Positions 33,281 to 42,026 of a stretch of 64,000 nt of DNA are shown here, one piece after another (position 1 is the stretch's first letter; every line of letters starts with the position of its first letter). The stretch spans positions 1 through 64,000 of the forward strand of contig NZ_JASCXX010000027.1 in NCBI RefSeq assembly GCF_030012215.1, written 5' to 3'. The notes under the pieces are model-generated. The model saw only the letters and a list, made by a program, of their open reading frames with translations, made no database searches and was not told the origin of the DNA. The position numbers and the translations under genes were made by a program. The DNA comes from Anaerobaca lacustris. Its GTDB lineage: Bacteria > Planctomycetota > Phycisphaerae > Sedimentisphaerales > Anaerobacaceae.

Positions 33281-34042
33281 CTACGCCTCCAGCCAACTGA
33301 GCTTCTGGCGTTCGATGTGGTCGCTTCCGACGACTTCGAGGAACCGCTGCTCCAGCGAGCCGCGATCTCGAATCTCATCCATCGCGGACTGGTGCACGAG
33401 CCGGCCCTGGGCGACGATCCCCACGTCGGTACACAGCTTCTCGACGATCTCCAGCACGTGGGACGTCAGGAACACGGTCGCGCCCCGGCGGACGCACTGC
33501 CTCAGCGTGTCGCGCAGCACGGCCGACGAAACGGCATCGACGCCTTCAAACGGCTCGTCCAGAAACAGCAGGTCCGGATTGGGGATCAGCGCGGCCGCCA
33601 GCGCCAGCTTCTTCTTCATGCCGTGCGAATACTCGACCGTCAGCTTCGCCTCCTCGTGCGCCAGCGTCATCATCGCCAGCAGTTCGTCGCAGCGCTGCCG
33701 CACCACCGCTGCGGGCAACTGGTACATCCGTCCGACGAACGTCAGATACTCCCGCCCGGTCAGGTTGTCGAACAGGGCCAGGTCCTCGGGCACCACGCCG
33801 ACCCGCCGTTTGACCTCGCGGGCCCGACGCAGATCGCTCGTGTCTTCGCCCAGGACGCACATGGACCCCGAGGTGGGGGCCAGCAGACCCGTGAGCATCT
33901 TGATCGTGGTGGACTTGCCGGCGCCGTTGGGACCGAGGAAGCCGTAGAACGTCCCGGTCCGGACGTGCAGATCCAGACCGTCCACGGCCGTCAGATCACC
34001 GAAGCGACGTGTCAACCCGCTTGTCTCAATCGCCAGTTCCAT
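33281..34042 (-). CDS. ABC transporter ATP-binding protein
   Basis: This 253-aa ATPase has Walker A GPNGAGKST, a Q-loop region VGVVPEDL, a divergent signature YSHGMKKKLALAAAL (in place of LSGGQ), Walker B LLFLDEPFEGVD and the switch His in FLTSHVLEI. The signature divergence is typical of ABC-2 efflux ATPases. The ATG at 34042 begins the MELAIETSGLTRRFG domain; an upstream TTG is possible. It is directly coupled to the permease gene. A perfect palindrome lies 71 bp upstream. Confidence 0.88.
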   Translation of the reverse strand: MELAIETSGLTRRFGDLTAVDGLDLHVRTGTFYGFLGPNGAGKSTTIKMLTGLLAPTSGSMCVLGEDTSDLRRAREVKRRVGVVPEDLALFDNLTGREYLTFVGRMYQLPAAVVRQRCDELLAMMTLAHEEAKLTVEYSHGMKKKLALAAALIPNPDLLFLDEPFEGVDAVSSAVLRDTLRQCVRRGATVFLTSHVLEIVEKLCTDVGIVAQGRLVHQSAMDEIRDRGSLEQRFLEVVGSDHIERQKLSWLEA

Positions 34043-34112
34043 GGGCGACAAATCTACGCTGCCCAAAAGCGAAAAGCAAGCCCCTTCCTCCCGCCGGGCT
34101 CCATCGATGCGC

Positions 34113-34140
34113 GTAGGGGCGACGCATGCGTCGCCCCTAC
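34113..34140. repeat. 28-bp perfect palindrome
   Basis: GTAGGGGCGACGCA and its exact complement form a palindrome with no loop. It lies between the end of glnN and the start of the ABC ATPase gene, 21 bp after the glnN stop. Similar GGGGCGACGCATGCGTCGCCCC-type elements are frequent intergenic repeats. A terminator role is possible but there is no T-tract. Confidence 0.7.
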
Positions 34141-34161
34141 AGATCGAATGCGAAAGCGTCT

Positions 34162-36261
34162 TTATCGCAGAAACAGCATCTCGGCGTAGATCGGCAGCGG
34201 CCAGAGCTTGGCGTCGACGAGGGCCTCCAACTCATCGGCCGCCGCCCGAACGACGCCCATCGCCGGCAGAACATCGTGCGCGTAGCTCTCGGCATGGGCC
34301 TCACAACCAGTCGTCGCAGCTGCCTTGGCGGTGGCTTCTTCCAGTTTGCCGATCCCATTCTCCAGGGTCGTGACGAGTTCGCAGACACGCGCGAGCATCT
34401 TGCTCTGGGTCTCGGCGTTGCCGCCCACTCCGGAGACGGCTGCCACGGCGGCCGCCAGGCGAGCCGAGTACTCGCAGGACGCCGGGAGAATCTGCCGCTT
34501 GGCGATGCTCAGCATGGTCTGCGCCTCGATGTTGATCTGGCGACTGTAGACCTCGAGCAGAATCTCGGTCCGCGCCTTGAGCTCCTGCCCCGAGAGCACG
34601 CCATGCTTGCTAAACAGCGCAAGATTCTCTTTGGAAGGGATGCCCTTGAGCGATTCGACGGTCGAGCGGATGTTCGACAGCCCGCGTCTCTCTGCTTCGG
34701 CCACCCACTCGGCGGTGTAGTTGTCGCCGTTGAACAGAATCCGGGCGTGCTTGACGGCGATGTCCTGCAGGATGTTCTGCGCGGTCGCCTTGACGTCGCG
34801 GGCTTTCTCCAGTTCGTCGGCGATGTCACAGAGGGCGTCGGCCACGATCGTGTTGAGCACGAAGCTGGGGCCCGAGACGGATTGGGTCGAGCCGACCATG
34901 CGAAACTCGAACTTGTTGCCCGTAAAGGCGAACGGCGACGTCCGGTTGCGGTCCGTGCAGTCCTTCGGCAGCGGCGGCAGGGTCGAGACCCCGAGCTTGA
35001 GCTGCCCGCCGACCTTGCTGCTCTTGGCCGGGCCCTTGGCCAGTTGCTCGAAGATGTCGGTCAACTGATCGCCGAGGAAGACCGACACGATGGCCGGCGG
35101 CGCCTCGTTGGCGCCGAGCCGATGCTCGTTGCCGGCATTGGCCACACTGGCGCGGAGCAGCATCGCGTTCTTGTCCACCGCCTTGACGACAGCGCAGAGC
35201 ATCACGAGGAAGACCATGTTGTCGTGCGGCGTGTCACCCGGATCGAGCAGGTTGATCCCGTCGTCGGTCACCATGCTCCAGTTGTTGTGCTTGCCCGAGC
35301 CGTTGACCCCGGCGAACGGCTTCTCGTGCAGCAGGCATACGAACCCGTGATGCAACGCCACCTTTTGCAGCGTGTCCATCGTCACCTGGTTGTGGTCGGC
35401 GGCCACGTTGACCGTCGAGAAGACCGGGGCCAATTCATACTGCGCCGGCGCGACCTCGTTGTGCTGGGTCTTGGCCGTGACGCCGAGCTTCCACAGTTCG
35501 TTGTTGACCTCGTTCATGAAATTGGCCACGCGCTCGTGGAGCGAGCCAAAATAGTGGTCCTCCAGTTCCTGTCCGCGCGGTGGCTTGGCGCCGAACAGCG
35601 TCCGCCCGGCCAGAACGAGGTCCAGACGCTTTCTGTAGAATTCCTGATCGATCAGGAAGTATTCCTGCTCGGGGCCCATCGTCGCCGTGACCCGCGAACT
35701 GCTCGTGTTGCCAAGGGCCCTCAGCACGCGAACCGCCTGCTTGTTCAGCGCGTCCATCGAACGCAGCAGCGGCGTCTTCTTGTCCAGGGCATCGCCCGTA
35801 TACGAGCAGAACGCGCTGGGAATGTACAGCGTGATGTTCTTGCCGTTCTCCTTGACGAACACCGGCGAGGTGCAATCCCACGCCGTATAGCCTCGGGCCT
35901 CGAACGTGGCCCGCAGACCGCCGGAGGGGAACGACGAAGCATCGGGCTCGCCCTTGATCAGCTCCTTGCCGCTGAACTCCATGATCGTGCGACCGTCGGG
36001 CGTTGGCGAAATGAACGCATCGTGCTTCTCGGCCGTCAGACCGGTCATCGGCTGGAACCAGTGGCAGTAGTGCGTCGCGCCCTTGGCGATGGCCCAGTCC
36101 TTCATGGCATTGGCGATCACGTCGGCGGTCACGGGATCCAGCGGCTGCGCGCCGTCCAGCGTCTTCTTGAGTGAGCGGAACACGTTCTTCGGCAGACACT
36201 CCCGCATCGTCGCCTCGTTGAACACGTTGCGTCCAAATGAATCACTGACTGTAATCGACAT
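34162..36261 (-). CDS. glnN: type III glutamine synthetase
   Basis: The 699-aa enzyme matches the GSIII (GlnN) family in length and motifs. These include THYCHWFQPMTG, the ammonia/glutamate region TMGPEQEYFLID, NEVAPAQYELAP, NGSGKHNNWSM with the ATP-binding residues, and EHRLGANEAPP. It condenses glutamate and ammonia with ATP in the cytoplasm. ATG 36261 is used because GAGGAG lies six bases upstream; a start seven codons earlier is less likely. A consensus sigma54-type promoter (36695-36711) and two ACA-N4-TGT sites lie upstream, so transcription is probably induced by nitrogen limitation. The two amt-glnK operons precede it on the same strand. No GSI gene is present in the window. Confidence 0.92.
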   Translation of the reverse strand: MSITVSDSFGRNVFNEATMRECLPKNVFRSLKKTLDGAQPLDPVTADVIANAMKDWAIAKGATHYCHWFQPMTGLTAEKHDAFISPTPDGRTIMEFSGKELIKGEPDASSFPSGGLRATFEARGYTAWDCTSPVFVKENGKNITLYIPSAFCSYTGDALDKKTPLLRSMDALNKQAVRVLRALGNTSSSRVTATMGPEQEYFLIDQEFYRKRLDLVLAGRTLFGAKPPRGQELEDHYFGSLHERVANFMNEVNNELWKLGVTAKTQHNEVAPAQYELAPVFSTVNVAADHNQVTMDTLQKVALHHGFVCLLHEKPFAGVNGSGKHNNWSMVTDDGINLLDPGDTPHDNMVFLVMLCAVVKAVDKNAMLLRASVANAGNEHRLGANEAPPAIVSVFLGDQLTDIFEQLAKGPAKSSKVGGQLKLGVSTLPPLPKDCTDRNRTSPFAFTGNKFEFRMVGSTQSVSGPSFVLNTIVADALCDIADELEKARDVKATAQNILQDIAVKHARILFNGDNYTAEWVAEAERRGLSNIRSTVESLKGIPSKENLALFSKHGVLSGQELKARTEILLEVYSRQINIEAQTMLSIAKRQILPASCEYSARLAAAVAAVSGVGGNAETQSKMLARVCELVTTLENGIGKLEEATAKAAATTGCEAHAESYAHDVLPAMGVVRAAADELEALVDAKLWPLPIYAEMLFLR

Positions 36262-36694
36262 CTTTGACTCCTCAATTGCCATCCCATTGATTCCCGGTCA
36301 ATCCCATCTGCGCCGTCCGGCGGACGGCACCCGTCGTTTCACGACATGAGCCGCACACAGACGCGCCTTGAGATGCCTGCCCACGCTCTGGCCTCCGCTG
36401 GAACGATGAATGCGGCTTGCATGCTATCCCTGTGGCGCAGGGCTGTCAACAAAGGGCGAGGCTCGCGCCGCCGGGCGGTTTCCCCAGCAGAATCCGTCCG
36501 CGACCAACAAGCCTCACCCGTAACCCAATGCCATTGCGCATGACCTACCGGTGCGCGCCCCCGCCACGGCGAGACATGAGAATCCCTCACCAACCAGAAC
36601 GTCTGGTTCTTGCCACCGATCATCGTTTCAGACTCCATCATCGTCTGTTGTCATCTGCGCCGGGTGCGACTCCGACACATACCATACGAGTCTT
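36262..36694. other. glnN 5' leader, no gene seen
   Basis: This stretch would be the roughly 420-nt leader of glnN if transcription starts about 12 bp after the sigma54 promoter. No supported open frame was found, and no riboswitch could be named, though its length leaves room for one. Confidence 0.4.
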
Positions 36695-36711
36695 AGCAAC
36701 CCCCGTGCCAA
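36695..36711 (-). promoter_or_regulatory. sigma54-type promoter for glnN
   Basis: On the minus strand the sequence is TTGGCACGGGGGTTGCT, which matches the -24/-12 consensus (TTGGCACG-N4-TTGCW) exactly with GG and GC 10 bp apart. It lies 434 bp before the glnN start. Confidence 0.85.
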
Positions 36712-36800
36712 TCCCGCCCACCGGGCACAATAACATTTAACCATTTATGAATAGAACACTTATGGAAATGTCGCAAGATGACTGGCGGGGACAGAAAACC

Positions 36801-36843
36801 ACATTTATGTCGATGCATCGACCCAAACAGCACAAAATTGTAG
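36801..36843 (-). promoter_or_regulatory. paired ACA-N4-TGT sites upstream of the glnN promoter
   Basis: CACATTTATGTC (36801-36810 core) and CACAAAATTGTAG (36832-36843 core) each have ACA-N4-TGT. Their centres lie 109 and 140 bp upstream of the -12 element, i.e. 31 bp or about three helical turns apart. They are candidate enhancer sites for a sigma54 activator such as an NtrC-type protein. Confidence 0.55.
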
Positions 36844-36857
36844 AATGAAACGCACAG

Positions 36858-36896
36858 CGGAATAACCGAGCCCCGCCCGGAAGGACGAGGCTCGGA
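36858..36896 (-). terminator. weak terminator after glnK (36984)
   Basis: CCGAGCC (36866-36872) pairs with GGCTCGG (36889-36895), and the minus-strand tail is TTATTCCG, so the T-run is short. It lies 88 bp after the glnK stop and about 15 bp upstream of the distal ACA-N4-TGT site of glnN. Confidence 0.45.
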
Positions 36897-36983
36897 TCGC
36901 GTGCCCAACGGGTGGGCACAGACGATGATGGCTCATGGCGGTTCCTGCGACGCGCTCGCTCGGTGCGCGACCCCAGGTCCTGC

Positions 36984-37325
36984 CTATCCTATGGCGTCGC
37001 CGCCGCGTTCGCCCGTGCGGATGCGGATGCACTCGGGCAGGTCCAGGACGAAGATCTTGCCGTCTCCGATCTGACCGGTTCTCGCCCCGGCGATAATGGC
37101 CTCGATGGTCGGGGCGACAAAGTCCTCATTGATCGCGATTTCGATCCGGACCTTCTTGAGAAGGTTGACCTCGAACTTGATGCCGCGATAGCTCTCCTGA
37201 TACCCGCGCTGGGCCCCGCAGCCCAGCGCATTGGTCACGGACATCTTGTGGACCTCGGCCTTGTACAGGGACCGTTTCACGTCGTTGAGTTTGTGCGGCT
37301 GGATATAGGCGATAATCAGTTTCAT
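36984..37325 (-). CDS. glnK: P-II nitrogen regulatory protein, copy 1
   Basis: This 113-aa protein begins [20 protein letters not shown], has the T-loop segment [19 protein letters not shown] with the modifiable Tyr near residue 51-53, the B-loop [11 protein letters not shown], and the C-terminal [11 protein letters not shown]. It follows the first amt gene by 27 bp, so it should regulate the AmtB-type channel and perhaps glutamine synthetase by binding ATP and 2-oxoglutarate. It resembles copy 2 (39110) closely. I use glnK because of the amt linkage. Confidence 0.92.
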   Translation of the reverse strand: MKLIIAYIQPHKLNDVKRSLYKAEVHKMSVTNALGCGAQRGYQESYRGIKFEVNLLKKVRIEIAINEDFVAPTIEAIIAGARTGQIGDGKIFVLDLPECIRIRTGERGGDAIG

Positions 37326-37352
37326 CTGTTTGCTCCCATGCTCTGGCGTGTG

Positions 37353-38714
37353 TTAGCTGGTGGTGAACACCTGGAACCCGGCGTACGCCTCCATGCCGTG
37401 CTCTCCGATATCAAGCCCTCGCAACTCTTCATCGCGACTGACCCGCAGCCCGATCGTGCGATCGATCAGCTTGAAGACCGCCCCCATGCTCAGCGCCACG
37501 AACAGCACAGCACTGAGGCTGCCGAGCGCCTGAATCGCCAGTTGCGTCGGATTGCCGCTGTAGATCAGGCCGTTGTGGGCCAGGCCCAAAGAGGCTTTGC
37601 CGAAAATGCCGATGCTCAGCGTGCCGAGAATGCCGCACATGCCGTGGACCGGAACGGCGCCGACGGGGTCGTCGATTCGGAACCGGTCGAGCAGCTCGAC
37701 GCCACGAACCACAACGAAGCCTGCCACGGCCCCAATGATCAACGCCGCCCACGGGGCAACGTAGGCACACGGCGCGGTGATCGCCACCAGACCGGCCAGG
37801 GCGCCGTTCATCGCCATCGACAGGTCGGGCTTACCGAACCGCTTCCAGACGGTCAGCATCGCCGCGATACCGCCGGTGGCCGCCGCCAGGTTCGTGTTCA
37901 TCGCCACCAGCCCGATCAGCGTGCCGTCGCCCACAGCCAACGTGGAGCCCGCGTTGAACCCGAACCAGCCGAACCACAGGATGAACACCCCCAACGACGC
38001 CAGCGGGATGCTGTGACCGGCCAGGACATTTGGCTTGCCTTGCGCATCGTACTTGCCCTCTCGCGGCTTGAGAATCGCAGTGCCCATCAGCGCTGCGACG
38101 CCGCCAACGGTATGGACGACCGTCGATCCGGCGAAGTCGGCGAAACCGAGCTTCGACAACCAGCCGCCGCCCCAGATCCAGTGGCCAACGATCGGATAGA
38201 CCAGCGCCGAGATGATGAACGAGTAGATCAGGTACGCGGGGAACTTCATCCGCTCGGCCATGCCGCCGGCCACGATGGTCGCGGCCGCCCCGCAGAACGC
38301 CGCCTGGAACAGCCAGAAGGCGTACAACGGAATTCCGCCGACCGTCGCCTCCAGCCCTGCCAGGCACCAGCCCTGCGTGCCGAACAGGCCGTTGCCGTTG
38401 CCGAACATCAGCCCATAGCCGATGAGAAAGAAGCCCAGCGACGCCATGCAGAAATCCAGGAAGTTCTTGGTGAGGATGTTGCAGGCGTTCTTGGCCCGGA
38501 TGAAGCCGGTCTCGACCATGCCGAAGCCGGCCTGCATGAAGAACACCAGAAACGCCGCGACCAGGACCCAGACCGTATTCAGTCCCTGCTCCAGCGACTG
38601 GACGATCGGCCCTTCCTCGGCCGCTGAGGCGGCCCCCGCCGTCAACAGCACAAACAACCCTACCACAAGGGGCTTCCAACCCCGTCGCCAAACAGACCTT
38701 CTTCGTTCTGCCAT
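37353..38714 (-). CDS. amt: ammonium transporter, copy 1
   Basis: The 453-aa protein has a cleavable signal peptide (LFVLLTAGAASA) followed by the 11-helix Amt pattern: [28 protein letters not shown] with the conserved pore histidine, and the second pore histidine in VHGMCGILGTL. Residues ending GMEAYAG form the C-terminal tail that GlnK binds. It moves ammonium across the inner membrane. The ATG at 38714 starts the signal peptide; the longer frame lacks it. It is the first gene of an amt-glnK pair, with a sigma54-like promoter at 38791 and paired sites further upstream. Confidence 0.92.
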   Translation of the reverse strand: MAERRRSVWRRGWKPLVVGLFVLLTAGAASAAEEGPIVQSLEQGLNTVWVLVAAFLVFFMQAGFGMVETGFIRAKNACNILTKNFLDFCMASLGFFLIGYGLMFGNGNGLFGTQGWCLAGLEATVGGIPLYAFWLFQAAFCGAAATIVAGGMAERMKFPAYLIYSFIISALVYPIVGHWIWGGGWLSKLGFADFAGSTVVHTVGGVAALMGTAILKPREGKYDAQGKPNVLAGHSIPLASLGVFILWFGWFGFNAGSTLAVGDGTLIGLVAMNTNLAAATGGIAAMLTVWKRFGKPDLSMAMNGALAGLVAITAPCAYVAPWAALIIGAVAGFVVVRGVELLDRFRIDDPVGAVPVHGMCGILGTLSIGIFGKASLGLAHNGLIYSGNPTQLAIQALGSLSAVLFVALSMGAVFKLIDRTIGLRVSRDEELRGLDIGEHGMEAYAGFQVFTTS

Positions 38715-38790
38715 CGCCTTCCTGTGCCTCCACGTCGGACCCCTGTTCAGCCGGTGACAACATGCACCGAACCCAAGACCATCTTCCCTA

Positions 38791-38807
38791 AACAAAACAC
38801 ATGCCAG
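38791..38807 (-). promoter_or_regulatory. sigma54-like promoter for amt-glnK, copy 1
   Basis: The minus-strand sequence CTGGCATGTGTTTTGTT resembles the -24/-12 consensus, but the -12 is GT rather than GC, so it is a weaker match. I found it only by looking at the position predicted from the other two units. The amt start is 76 bp further down. Confidence 0.55.
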
Positions 38808-38894
38808 GGTGACCGGCCGGACCGACAATCACATATCCATCGCACTGACAGCATCTTATGAAGAGCCGACCGGAATGCGACAATAGTGGCGAAT

Positions 38895-38938
38895 CTACAT
38901 CTCTGTAGTTTCTGTGAATCTAAGTAACAGTTTTGTAG
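38895..38938 (-). promoter_or_regulatory. paired ACA-N4-TGT sites upstream of amt copy 1
   Basis: CTACATCTCTGTAG (38895-38908) and AACAGTTTTGTAG (38926-38938) each contain ACA-N4-TGTAG. Their centres are 109 and 139 bp upstream of the proposed -12 element, the same spacing as the other two nitrogen units. Confidence 0.55.
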
Positions 38939-38972
38939 ATTATCTACTCATGCACCGGTGTCCGCCCCCGCC

Positions 38973-39011
38973 AGAAAAACCGGGCCCTGCCCTTTCAAGG
39001 AGCAGGACCCG
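38973..39011 (-). terminator. rho-independent terminator after glnK (39110)
   Basis: CGGGCCCTGC (38981-38990) pairs with GCAGGACCCG (39002-39011) across an 11-nt loop with one mismatch. The minus-strand tail is GTTTTTCT. It separates the two amt-glnK operons. Confidence 0.75.
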
Positions 39012-39109
39012 CCTTCTGGCCCGACGGGCACACGAAGTGATGGCCCTGAGGCAGGGGCGCCCAACGCGAACCATCGCGTTGGGCAACCCAAGGGAAGTAT
39101 CCGCTGGAA

Positions 39110-39451
39110 TCACCCTACGGCGGCACTGCCGCGTTCGCCGGTACGAATGCGAATGCACTCGCCCAGGTCCACGACAAAAATCTTGCCATCTCCGATGGTG
39201 CCGGTCCGGGCGCCTGCAATGATGGCCTCGACGGTCTTCTCAACGAAGTCTTCGTTGACTGCAATCTCGATCCGGACCTTCTTGAGCAGGTTCACCTCGA
39301 AATCGACCCCACGGTAGCTCTCGTGGTATCCCTTCTGAGCGCCGCAGCCGAGGGCATTCGTGACCGAGAGCTTGAACACCTCGGCGGCATAGAGCGACTT
39401 CTTCACGTCCTGCAGTTTGTGTGGCTGTACATATGCGATTATCAATTTCAT
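39110..39451 (-). CDS. glnK: P-II nitrogen regulatory protein, copy 2
   Basis: This 113-aa protein begins [20 protein letters not shown] and has the T-loop [19 protein letters not shown] with the conserved Tyr, and [11 protein letters not shown]. It differs at scattered positions from copy 1, mainly in helices outside the T-loop. It is the last gene of the porin-amt-glnK operon, 26 bp after amt copy 2, and is followed by an intrinsic terminator. Confidence 0.92.
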   Translation of the reverse strand: MKLIIAYVQPHKLQDVKKSLYAAEVFKLSVTNALGCGAQKGYHESYRGVDFEVNLLKKVRIEIAVNEDFVEKTVEAIIAGARTGTIGDGKIFVVDLGECIRIRTGERGSAAVG

Positions 39452-39477
39452 CGGTTCAACTCCACAAGAATGCGTGC

Positions 39478-40815
39478 TTAGCTGGTGGTGAAGATCTGGA
39501 ACCCGGCGTAGGCTTCCATGCCGTGTTCACCGATATCGAGCCCCTTCTGTTCCTCTTCCTCGGAGACCCGCAGGCCGATCGTGACCTTGATCAGGTAGAA
39601 CAGGCCCAATCCGAGCCCGAAGGCCCAGGCGAACGCGGTGACAACGCCCAGCGCCTGCACGCCCAACTGCCCGAGGCCGCCGCCGTAGAACAGGCCGGAT
39701 TCGAGGTTGAACAGACCCGCCGACAGAGTCCCCCAGGCCCCACAGACGCCGTGCACGCTGACGGCGCCGACCGGATCGTCCACCTTCAGCACATGATCGA
39801 TGAACAGTACGCTCAGCACAACCAACACCCCGCCGACGGCACCGATGAGGATAGCTCCCATCGGGGAGACGCCGTCACACGGTGCCGTGATTGCCACCAG
39901 ACCGGCCAGCGCTCCATTGAGCGCCATCGAGGCATCCGGCTTCTTCAGCAGAACCCAGGCAGTCGCCATCGCCACGATGGCTCCGGCCGCCGCCGACAAA
40001 TTCGTAGTCACCGCGATGTAGCCGATCGAGCCGTCGCCCGTGGTAGTGCTGCCCGGATTGAAGCCGAACCAGCCGAACCACAGGATGAACACCCCCAACG
40101 CCGCCAACGGCAGGTTGTGGCCGAGGATCGCCCTCGGTTTGCCGTCGGGACCGTACTTGCCCACACGCGGGCCGAGAACGACCGCCCCGGCCAGCGCCAG
40201 CCAGCCGCCGACGGAATGGACCACCGTCGAACCGGCAAAGTCCAGAAAGCCGAGCTTCTCCAGCCAGCCGCCCCCATCGAGCAGACCGCCCCAGGCCCAG
40301 GAGCCGAAGATTGGATAGATGAACAGCGTGATAAAGAAGCTGTATGCCAGGTAGCCTGTGAACTTGGTCCGCTCGGCCATCGCGCCGGAGACGATCGTCG
40401 CGGCCGTCGCGGCGAAGACCGTCTGGAAGATCAGAAAGGTCCAGTTCCAGTCGCCGCCCGGCTCGACGCCGCTGAGCCCGAACAGGGTCGTGCCAAAGAA
40501 GCCGTTGGTCTGGCCGAACATCAGACCGAATCCCACCAGGAAGAACGCGATCGAGCCGACCGAGAAGTCCATCAGGTTCTTCATGAGGATGTTGACCGCG
40601 TTCTTGGCCCGCGTGAAGCCCGTCTCGACCATGGCGAACCCGGCCTGCATGAAGAACACCAGGAATGCGGCGATACAGGTCCAGACAATGTTGATATTGG
40701 TCTGTAGTTCATCCTTGGCGACCTCCACGGCCGAGGCGGCGGTCTCGTCCGCCGCCCCGGCGGTGATCGGAAGGACCAGGACGAACAACGTTAGAAGCAT
40801 TCCAAACAATCGCAT
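39478..40815 (-). CDS. amt: ammonium transporter, copy 2
   Basis: The 445-aa protein has a signal peptide ([19 protein letters not shown]) and Amt motifs [28 protein letters not shown] and [13 protein letters not shown] with both pore histidines. The C-terminal [21 protein letters not shown] is identical in kind to copy 1. GAGGTG six bases upstream supports ATG 40815 over a GTG three codons earlier. It sits 26 bp after the porin gene and 26 bp before glnK copy 2, so all three are one operon. Why two amt-glnK sets are kept is unclear; they may differ in affinity. Confidence 0.92.
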   Translation of the reverse strand: MRLFGMLLTLFVLVLPITAGAADETAASAVEVAKDELQTNINIVWTCIAAFLVFFMQAGFAMVETGFTRAKNAVNILMKNLMDFSVGSIAFFLVGFGLMFGQTNGFFGTTLFGLSGVEPGGDWNWTFLIFQTVFAATAATIVSGAMAERTKFTGYLAYSFFITLFIYPIFGSWAWGGLLDGGGWLEKLGFLDFAGSTVVHSVGGWLALAGAVVLGPRVGKYGPDGKPRAILGHNLPLAALGVFILWFGWFGFNPGSTTTGDGSIGYIAVTTNLSAAAGAIVAMATAWVLLKKPDASMALNGALAGLVAITAPCDGVSPMGAILIGAVGGVLVVLSVLFIDHVLKVDDPVGAVSVHGVCGAWGTLSAGLFNLESGLFYGGGLGQLGVQALGVVTAFAWAFGLGLGLFYLIKVTIGLRVSEEEEQKGLDIGEHGMEAYAGFQIFTTS

Positions 40816-40841
40816 GACGTTCACCTCATATCCCTTAGGAT

Positions 40842-41582
40842 CTAAAACTCTTTCGAAAGACTGACACCCACCACGAGGATGCTGTTGTCCTTGTCATAAG
40901 CGTCGGAGTCCTTGACATCGCCGCCGAGCAGGGCGACGTAGCTGACACTCGGCGTCACACTCACACCGGCGACCTCAAACGGCAAGCCAACGGAAAGCAC
41001 CAGATCGTTCAGCTCGGCTTTGTCAGTACCCCAGTAGTATTCATTGTACTTCTTGTCGCCCCAGCCGATGGCGGCGCTCAGGTCGATGCCCACCGGGATC
41101 TTCTCGGTCGCCTCGATGCTGTGGCCGACGCCGAGCGAGACGTAGATGCCGTCGGCCTCGTCCACGTCATGATAGACCGTAATGGACGGACTGGCCGGAA
41201 CGTCCAGGTTGAATCCCCAGTACAGTTCGGTCGTCGTGCCAACGCTCGGGAAGTAGTAATAGATCGCCCCGATCGAGTAGCCGACGGTATCGTTGATCTG
41301 CCCGGAGTAGTCGAGGTACCAGTCGTATTCGATGAACTCGCCACGCTGATCGTTCTCATCCGTCAGATCCAGGCTGCCCCAGACCCCGGCGGTCAGGCCC
41401 CGATACGTAGCGCTGACGCCCGGCTGGAACACCCAGTCGTCGGTCAGGTTCTGACCGCGCCAGACATACTTGCTGAAGAAGTCCGCCGTCACCTCGACGC
41501 TCACCTTCTCTTCGGCCCACCCGGCTCCGGTCATCCCCAGCACCACCAACGCCACACACGACACTGCCTTGAACTTTCTCAT
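40842..41582 (-). CDS. TorF-family putative outer-membrane porin (Gcw_chp family)
   Basis: This 246-aa protein has a signal peptide (about 1-22, AVSCVALVVLGMTGAGWA) and a predicted beta-barrel. Its N-terminal ADFFSKYVWRGQNLTDD motif is typical of the TorF/Gcw_chp family (TIGR02001). It ends in a Phe (SLSKEF) as many outer-membrane beta-barrels do. It is the first gene of the porin-amt-glnK operon and has a sigma54-type promoter, so it could be an outer-membrane channel for ammonium or another nitrogen source in low-nitrogen conditions. Its substrate is inferred from context only. Confidence 0.8.
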   Translation of the reverse strand: MRKFKAVSCVALVVLGMTGAGWAEEKVSVEVTADFFSKYVWRGQNLTDDWVFQPGVSATYRGLTAGVWGSLDLTDENDQRGEFIEYDWYLDYSGQINDTVGYSIGAIYYYFPSVGTTTELYWGFNLDVPASPSITVYHDVDEADGIYVSLGVGHSIEATEKIPVGIDLSAAIGWGDKKYNEYYWGTDKAELNDLVLSVGLPFEVAGVSVTPSVSYVALLGGDVKDSDAYDKDNSILVVGVSLSKEF

Positions 41583-41686
41583 CTGTTTTTCTCTCCTACT
41601 GCTTCGGTTGCTGTTGCCATCACTTGACGAAAGCTCTTGCCATCACGGTTCGATCCATGGACGATCAATGACACTCGCACAGGGGT

Positions 41687-41703
41687 AGCAAGCAGCGTAC
41701 CAA
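41687..41703 (-). promoter_or_regulatory. sigma54-type promoter for porin-amt-glnK
   Basis: The minus-strand sequence TTGGTACGCTGCTTGCT matches the -24/-12 consensus with GG and GC 10 bp apart, and lies 105 bp before the porin start. Confidence 0.85.
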
Positions 41704-41793
41704 AGCCCGCAGGTTTCCAGAAAACACCACAAGCCCTTGCTCTATAAGGACCTGCAAGCCCACCCTGCATGCCGACCTGCACAACAGGCAGAA

Positions 41794-41834
41794 ACAAAAA
41801 TGTAGGCATGTGACCGCATGTATACAAATTTGTA
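41794..41834 (-). promoter_or_regulatory. paired ACA-N4-TGT sites upstream of the porin operon
   Basis: ACAAAAATGTAG (41794-41805) and TACAAATTTGTA (41823-41834) each contain ACA-N4-TGT. Their centres are 110 and 140 bp upstream of the -12 GC. The more distant site is a perfect 12-bp palindrome. Confidence 0.6.
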
Positions 41835-42026
41835 AGCCAATCCTCCCCGTCGCGTCACGATCGACAACAAGCCTCCGCCGTAATGCCACCACCTCTGAGC
41901 ACGCGTCCGCGACGCCGGGCGCCATTGAAGTGGAACGGGCGTTCTTGACAGGGCGCGGCCGCGCCAGCATAATGCCGCAGACTTTCGCCACGACATTCGA
42001 CACGGATTCGAGATCTGGGCCTGCCT

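Noticed and set aside
31512-33296. Alternative long minus-strand frame overlapping the ABC permease
   Set aside because: The frame encodes an Arg/Gly/Pro-rich low-quality sequence, whereas the 31535-33280 frame encodes a clear membrane protein coupled to the ATPase.
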